In this document: positions 10,331 through 14,524 of the stretch, piece after piece | Position numbering within the stretch: position 1 is the first letter of the stretch | Layout: each line of letters begins with the position of its first letter | From: Discostella pseudostelligera | Taxonomy: Eukaryota > Bacillariophyta > Thalassiosirophyceae > Thalassiosirales > Thalassiosiraceae | Direction of reading: 5' to 3' | Assembly (NCBI GenBank): GCA_036940085.1 | Contig: JALLBK010000397.1 | Location: 1-14,524 of the forward strand | DNA length: 14,524 bases | Position numbers and translations under genes: made by a program | Notes under the pieces: model-generated | Databases searched by the model: none | What the model was told of the DNA's origin: nothing | Seen by the model: only the letters and a program-made list of their open reading frames with translations

Positions 10331-10830
10331 ACTGTGACCTATTCAGCGGCTAAATTAGTATGCCACCTCCACCTCGGGTATTCTAATTCAAGAAGATAGT
10401 TTGGATAGTCGTAGTAGTACTGCTGGTAGTACTACACCACTAGTTGATGTTGATGATGGTGTCCTCTTTGCTTGTTCAGCTTTAGACTTCAAAGAGATTG
10501 TCACCCAAAGAGAAGATGTGCATGTGTGTGTGCGGAGAAGAGTGACAGTAGCGGAGTCAGTTCATGGTAAATAGCATCACATGGTTACGCCGTGATGTAG
10601 AGCTTTGTGGGTGAAGCGGACGCCGACAGACGAAAGCATGCTTCTCGCCATTTTCGCAACAATATCTTTCGCCAAATCTTTCTTCCCGCCATTTTCGCAC
10701 CGAAATCTTTAAGGTCAAAGCGAGCGGCTGACCATGACCATGCATGTCGATGTCGAGCGATGCATTCAACATCAAATCTCCGCGGATTACGATCTCCCTG
10801 CCGCAAGCAACAAAAAATCATCATTAAGAT
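10331..10830. other. Intergenic region upstream of the hydrolase
   Basis: Five hundred bases separate the methyltransferase stop from the hydrolase ATG. They should contain the 3' UTR of the first and the promoter of the second. A GTAGTACTAC palindrome lies at 10426-10435, and the second copy of the dispersed repeat, with an extra partial unit, lies at 10646-10702, about 130 bp before the ATG. I see no gene. Confidence 0.6.
10646..10702 (+). repeat. 47-bp dispersed repeat, copy 2, with internal 42-bp repeat
   Basis: Bases 10653-10699 match the copy at 8600-8646 (about 43 of 47). Here CGCCATTTTCGCA occurs twice, 42 bp apart, at each end of the element, so this copy is one full unit plus the start of a second. 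The position directly upstream of the hydrolase gene is consistent with a promoter element or a small interspersed repeat. Confidence 0.7.
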
Positions 10831-12451
10831 ATGCAGGGCGGAGTGGAAGGCGGAGCCAATCTGTACCATCAGCCGGGGATGGCGCACCTGCTCCAGAACG
10901 ACGACGGTGCCGACGATACTAACACTGGCAGTGGTGGTGTCGCCGATACTCAGAGTTCATCTAATTTCTACGCTGATGAAAAGATAGGAAATAGATGGCA
11001 GCAGCAACACCTTGGCCATCAGCCAGCGGCAGCAAACAACTCTCTTGTTAATCGCAAGAGCAAGGCGCTTGGCAGCAATAGTAGTAGTAGCGGTCCTGGC
11101 ACCAAAACCAACACCGACAACCTCAGTAGCAGCAACAACAGCGATCATGGTCATTACAACAACGACAACAACAATGCCATCGTTTGCTACTGCCTCCCCT
11201 GTCTTGCCTTCGGACGTGGTGAACGTGGACGATCTAATGTCCGTCTCCTATCTTACCTCCTAGTTCCCATATTCCTACTCTCCTTTTTTCTCATGGATGA
11301 TGTCTACCGTGTCTTACAACGGAATGCTCAATTACGTAGCGCCCTAAGGAGTGGGGATGTGTCATCTGCAATCATCGATACACAAATTATGGCTACTGAA
11401 GTTTTGCGTAGGAAGGTAGTACATGAATTTCCAGGAATCCATCGAGAGATGCTTTGGATACCATTGGAACGATCGATGACTCTAATTGATCCAAGTTCAA
11501 ATAGTGGTGGTGGCGAAGATGCCATGATGGAGGTCAAGGCCAAACTAGCCTGTCCACGTGGCATCCTCTTCCTCTTTCATGGATGTGGACGATATGCCGC
11601 CTCCTTCTTCTACTCACCCCAGGGACGGAAGATGATCTCCACGGCCATCCGGTCTGGTGTGGCAGTAGTTACCATTAAAAAGAATAATGAGAAGGCATGT
11701 TGGGATTGGGAGAATGATGGTGAAACAGTATTGAAGCTCGGGAAGAAATTCTTATTATCACGTGTGTTGGATGCATGTGCCGATTCCGATGGGATTGTGG
11801 AGTCTTATCCCCCCATATGGGGATTTGGTGCAAGTTCTGGTGGAGGATTCATATCGATGCTAGCATCGAGGATGGCCGAGGATCCAAGCGCGTATGCACC
11901 ATTTCTTTTCACGGCGATAAATGTACAAATCATGTCCCCGCCCGATGGTGTGGATTGGGATATTCCTACAATATTCACAGTAATGTTGGGTGNATGTACA
12001 AATCATGTCCCCGCCCGATGGTGTGGATTGGGATATTCCTACAATATTCACAGTAATGTTGGGTGATGAAATCACCAAGTCTATGGCAGCCAATTGTGAA
12101 AGCGACCACTCCAAAGTCCTATTGGACACTTTGAGTGTCGTGGGATCTGATTCCAATCATCCATTTCGAAGGTTCATCTCTACAAAAATGATGGTGGGCG
12201 TTTCACAGACTCGATTTAAAATTTTAAAACGGACGGGCATGCGACTGCCGCGAAGCAGCGACTGCCGCGAAGCAGCGGCGGCGGCCGCGGAGAAGAATCA
12301 TTCCTCCTTTGAAACTCATAATTCAATTTTATTCAATGCCGAAAGCCCAATCATCACTATCTCCTTCTTCGAGGAGAAGGAGAACCGCAGCGCCAGCATC
12401 CCGACAGCGACAGGCAGTAGCGGCGTCTGCACTCCAGCCGGTCAACAATGA
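10831..12451 (+). CDS. Membrane-anchored alpha/beta-hydrolase (frame broken by an assembly gap)
   Basis: The ATG at 10831 follows an in-frame TAA at 10825. Residues 1-115 are Asn/Ser/Gln-rich; a Cys-containing stretch and a hydrophobic segment at about 137-156 (LLSYLLVPIFLLSFFL) predict a signal anchor. The hydrolase fold follows: LFLFHGCGR (247-254, oxyanion region), AVVTIKKNN and the nucleophile elbow GFGASSGGGF (331-340; Ser335 in GASSG). The frame fails at the N at 11993. Removing one of the two identical 72-bp flanks plus the N (73 bp) rejoins MLG to DEITKS, with 515 codons to the TGA at 12449-12451. The last part (from about 12225, MRLPRSSDCREAAAAAA) looks unlike a hydrolase and overlaps the next gene by 116 bp, so the true C-terminus is uncertain. 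I see no convincing catalytic His. Likely a serine esterase, lipase or peptidase-like enzyme; substrate unknown. Confidence 0.75.
11921..12065 (+). repeat. Exact 72-bp direct duplication around a one-base gap
   Basis: Bases 11921-11992 and 11994-12065 are identical over 72 bp, and the only base between them is the N at 11993. This is the pattern left when overlapping contig ends are scaffolded without being merged. Deleting 73 bp shifts the hydrolase frame by one and joins it to the open frame on the right. I therefore read the duplication as an assembly artefact. Confidence 0.92.
12242..12275 (+). repeat. 17-bp tandem duplication
   Basis: CGACTGCCGCGAAGCAG occurs twice in direct succession and is followed by a GC-rich run (CGGCGGCGGCCGCGG). 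It lies about 60 bp upstream of the SIM gene's ATG and in the doubtful tail of the hydrolase frame. Confidence 0.85.
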
Positions 12452-14411
12452 CATTGTTGACCTCACTGGTGCTGGCGACGAGGAGACGAACAATGCAAAG
12501 GTGAGATGGTTTTGAAAATGTCATTCCCAACTCAGCTCAGTCATAACTCACCTTTTGATATTAGCCGCCTGCGCTCCATCAGCGACAGGCAGTAGCGGCA
12601 CCTGCGCTCCATCAGCGACAGGCAGTAGCGGCTGCGCTCCAGCCGGTCAACAATGACGTTGTTGACCTCACTGGCGACGAGGAGACGANCATCAGCGACA
12701 GGCAGTAGTAGCGGCGTCTGCGCTCCATCAGCGACAGGCAGTAGTAGCGGCGTCTGCGCTCCATCAGCGACAGGCAGTAGCGGCACCGGATGATGTGATC
12801 GACATCATCGAGGTCGATTTCGAGGACGATGCGCCCCTTGCGCGTAAGAAGGCGAAGGTAGTGGTGGATGATTCGAACGGTACGTTCAAACTTCAAACAT
12901 TGTCTCTTTGGATCGCCGTCTCTCTTTGAACCTTCTCACATCTCACGTCATCAATGACTGCTTGGGACAGTTTCTGTGGGAAATGACTTCTTGGATGCCT
13001 TGGTCCCTCTGAGTGAAGCCACAATCGCGAGCTTCCGCACCAAGGCTCATGTGAGCTTGTCCAGTGTCTTCTTGAATCGCGCGGCATACTTCAATCAGAA
13101 CGAGCTAGCAAAGAAAGATCTTGTAGATTTGGTTAATACAATGGTCACCGGAGAAAGTGTCATCCTCCTCCAGTTGTTATGTCCAGTTCCTGCGGAAAAG
13201 AATGGCGGGCTAATGGCGACACTCGCCCAGGGAGGTGACAGCTTGAAGGGACTTTCGCGAGCGGAACGGGAGAGAATCCCTACAGTCATTGCCTACGACG
13301 AGATGTTCAAGGGGTTCTCTGAACGGATTGTTGTATTTAACTGTCGTGATGTCTGCGTGGAGGACCCAGTTACAGGACGTTGTCTCAAATGTCTATTGTA
13401 TGAAGCAGCCGCACTTTTGGATGCATATCTGGTGATTGGTACACTCGCAAAGGAGATAAGCACTGAGATCTCCTATGTGAGTCTAGCCGGTACAACTTCT
13501 GGCATCTATGAGTCTATTTCCAAGAACCTTGAAGCGTCGAATCTGTTTAAGGTGGTGTTTGGAAACGGGTACCATCTGTCGCTCACAGCATACCCAAACA
13601 TCAAATGCTTCAAATTCTCCTTCTTTCGTCAAGTGTACAATGTGACATCATGTGTCATCGACCTCTTTGATCTTCTTGGAAAGACAGACTTGCTTCCTGA
13701 CATCTTTGCGAATGATCATCTGTGCATGGTTAGGGACATTTCGACATTCAGTGATGCCGAGTTGGCTGAAGTGGAGCTGAGAAAAGAATTCGGTGGATTG
13801 GCAGGGTACCAGCGTCAGGTCAAGCTTGGCATCGGGATTGGCGGTGCAAGTCATGAGCAGCGATCTCAGTGGAGCCGAGAGGAGCACCAGCGTCGGGTCA
13901 AGCTTGGCATCGGGATTGGCGGTGCAAGTCATGAGCAGCAATGTGAGTGGAAAGTGAAGGGCGGCAAAACTTCAGGAAACAATCATGTTGCAAACAGGAC
14001 CGGTATCATTGGTGCACAAATGGATGCATGGGATCGGTATTTCCCGACATTAGTCGAATTTGTCAGCAAGGTAAGTCATCCAATCGCAAAAAATTGATAG
14101 ACCTTTGTTTACATCCTACTCTTCACTCACTATCATTCCACCATAAGAACCCTCATTGCATTGTTCCTCGCACGAAGGATCGAGAGACTAAAAGACTTTA
14201 TAGGTATGTTTCGAGTATCCGTTTATATTACAATAGGAAAATGGACGGGGTAAGCACGATGGAAGAGGCATGGGACATTATTAATAATGATCCGAAGCTT
14301 CGTCGGTTAGCTGCCATTCATTTCTGCTTCAAGCCAGCACGCCACACGGCTAAGAATAAGGAGTGCTCTTGCATTCACTGCAGTGATGGAAAAAAACACC
14401 GACGGGAGTAA
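12336..14411 (+). CDS. Repeat-rich SIM protein with C-terminal helicase-associated-like domain (four exons)
   Basis: Exons: 12336-12500, 12565-12879, 12971-14070, 14148-14411; introns are GT-AG (64, 91 and 77 bp) and phases agree, except that the N at 12689 breaks the frame inside exon 2. About 614 residues are visible. The N-terminus has RRRR, then Gln/Ala/Arg-rich repeats (HQRQAVAA) around SUMO-interaction-like cores: NDIVDLTG in exon 1, NDVVDLTG in exon 2, and the related DDVIDIIEVD at 12789-12818. A possible nuclear signal follows (LARKKAKV). Exon 3 encodes about 280 residues (FLDALVPLSEATIASFRTKA to LLPDIFANDHL) that I do not recognise, then a duplicated KLGIGIGGASHEQ. From Trp at 14029 the sequence fits an HA-like pattern: W..YFPTLVEF, HCIVP, LYRYVSSIRLYYNR, LRRLAAIHF. 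The C-terminus contains CSCIHC. A nuclear, SUMO-linked, nucleic-acid-binding role is inference. Confidence 0.7.
12565..12785 (+). repeat. Coding minisatellite with SIM-encoding duplication
   Basis: Units of 33-36 bp built on GCGCTCCATCAGCGACAGGC are repeated on both sides of the N at 12689 (starts near 12571, 12604, 12720 and 12756). In the gene's frame they encode ALHQRQAVAA-type units of 11 or 12 residues. Between them lies a second copy of the exon 1 segment encoding LQPVNND(I/V)VDLTG (exon 1 copy about 12431-12470, exon 2 copy 12636-12675). Array length is unreliable because of the gap. Confidence 0.85.
12689..12689. other. One-base assembly gap inside the minisatellite
   Basis: The frame before the N (GDEET, codons starting at 12565 plus multiples of 3) and the frame after it (HQRQAVVAASAL, codons starting at 12690) differ. 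Restoring the frame needs coding bases in number 2 modulo 3 in place of the N. A collapsed repeat, possibly including an intron, is the simplest explanation. Confidence 0.85.
13808..13963 (+). repeat. 78-bp tandem duplication in exon 3
   Basis: Two units (13808-13885 and 13886-13963) follow directly; their first 54 bp differ at one position, while the ends have diverged. Each encodes QR(Q/R)VKLGIGIGGASHEQ. The unit length is a multiple of three, so the frame is kept. The duplication lies between the unrecognised middle region and the HA-like domain, so copy number would alter a linker. Confidence 0.9.
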
Positions 14412-14524
14412 TCGAGGAGTGAAATATAATTGTTAGTAAATTATACATACGTCGGGACAGAAGGGGATTCATCCCGATCATTTCTTTCGTCTATATGCTG
14501 AGGACAAACAAATGACAGGAGAGG

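Noticed and set aside
10414..10435. GTAGTAC/GTACTAC hairpin after the methyltransferase
   Set aside because: The arms are only 7 bp in a trinucleotide-rich stretch; there is no reason to call a terminator in a eukaryotic nuclear gene.
12565..12785. CRISPR-like array
   Set aside because: The units are coding, adjacent or separated by related sequence, in a eukaryotic exon, with no constant-length unique spacers.
14200..14236. Possible fourth intron in the SIM gene (GTATGT to AATAG)
   Set aside because: The sequence reads through in frame as YVSSIRLYYNR, which fits the HA-like pattern, and 30-odd bases is too short for an intron here.

Overview
The window is nuclear DNA of a eukaryotic microalga, most probably a diatom or close stramenopile. 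Reasons: short GT-AG introns of 64-91 bp that can be placed exactly, TORC1 protein Raptor next to unrelated single-gene units, Ser/Asn/Gly-rich low-complexity insertions, and a C-terminal domain resembling the helicase-associated (HA) fold that is abundant in diatoms. There are no ribosome-binding sites, operons or other prokaryotic hallmarks. The lineage is an inference from style and families.

Layout, left to right. (1) 3-1322 (+): 3' part of a gene for a basic, probably nuclear protein with a PDZ-like domain; its frame is open to the window edge, so its start lies outside. (2) 1323-2566: convergent intergenic region with a decayed copy of the gene's own 3' end (1887-1935), a pair of inverted G-boxes and a cluster of E2F-like GC boxes. 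(3) 2567-8252 (-): complete five-exon gene for Raptor, 1793 residues, all four introns resolved. (4) 8253-8968: divergent promoter region with a 47-bp dispersed repeat. (5) 8969-10330 (+): type II membrane-anchored SAM-dependent methyltransferase-like protein. (6) 10331-10830: intergenic, second copy of the 47-bp repeat. (7) 10831-about 12451 (+): membrane-anchored alpha/beta-hydrolase, interrupted by a one-base assembly gap flanked by an exact 72-bp duplication; collapsing it restores the frame. (8) 12336-14411 (+): four-exon gene of an unusual protein with repeated SUMO-interaction-like motifs (SIMs), an unrecognised middle domain and a C-terminal HA-like domain; a second one-base gap lies in its repeats.

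No shared pathway is evident. Raptor is the TORC1 scaffold and substrate receptor. The methyltransferase and hydrolase each have one N-terminal membrane segment and probably act in the secretory pathway. The PDZ-like and SIM/HA-like proteins look nuclear. The most novel item is the SIM/HA-like gene with its duplicated exon segments. The most unusual change in a known protein is replacement of the conserved caspase-like His of Raptor by Gln.

Both N positions matter: each breaks a reading frame that is otherwise intact, so automatic gene models here would probably be wrong.
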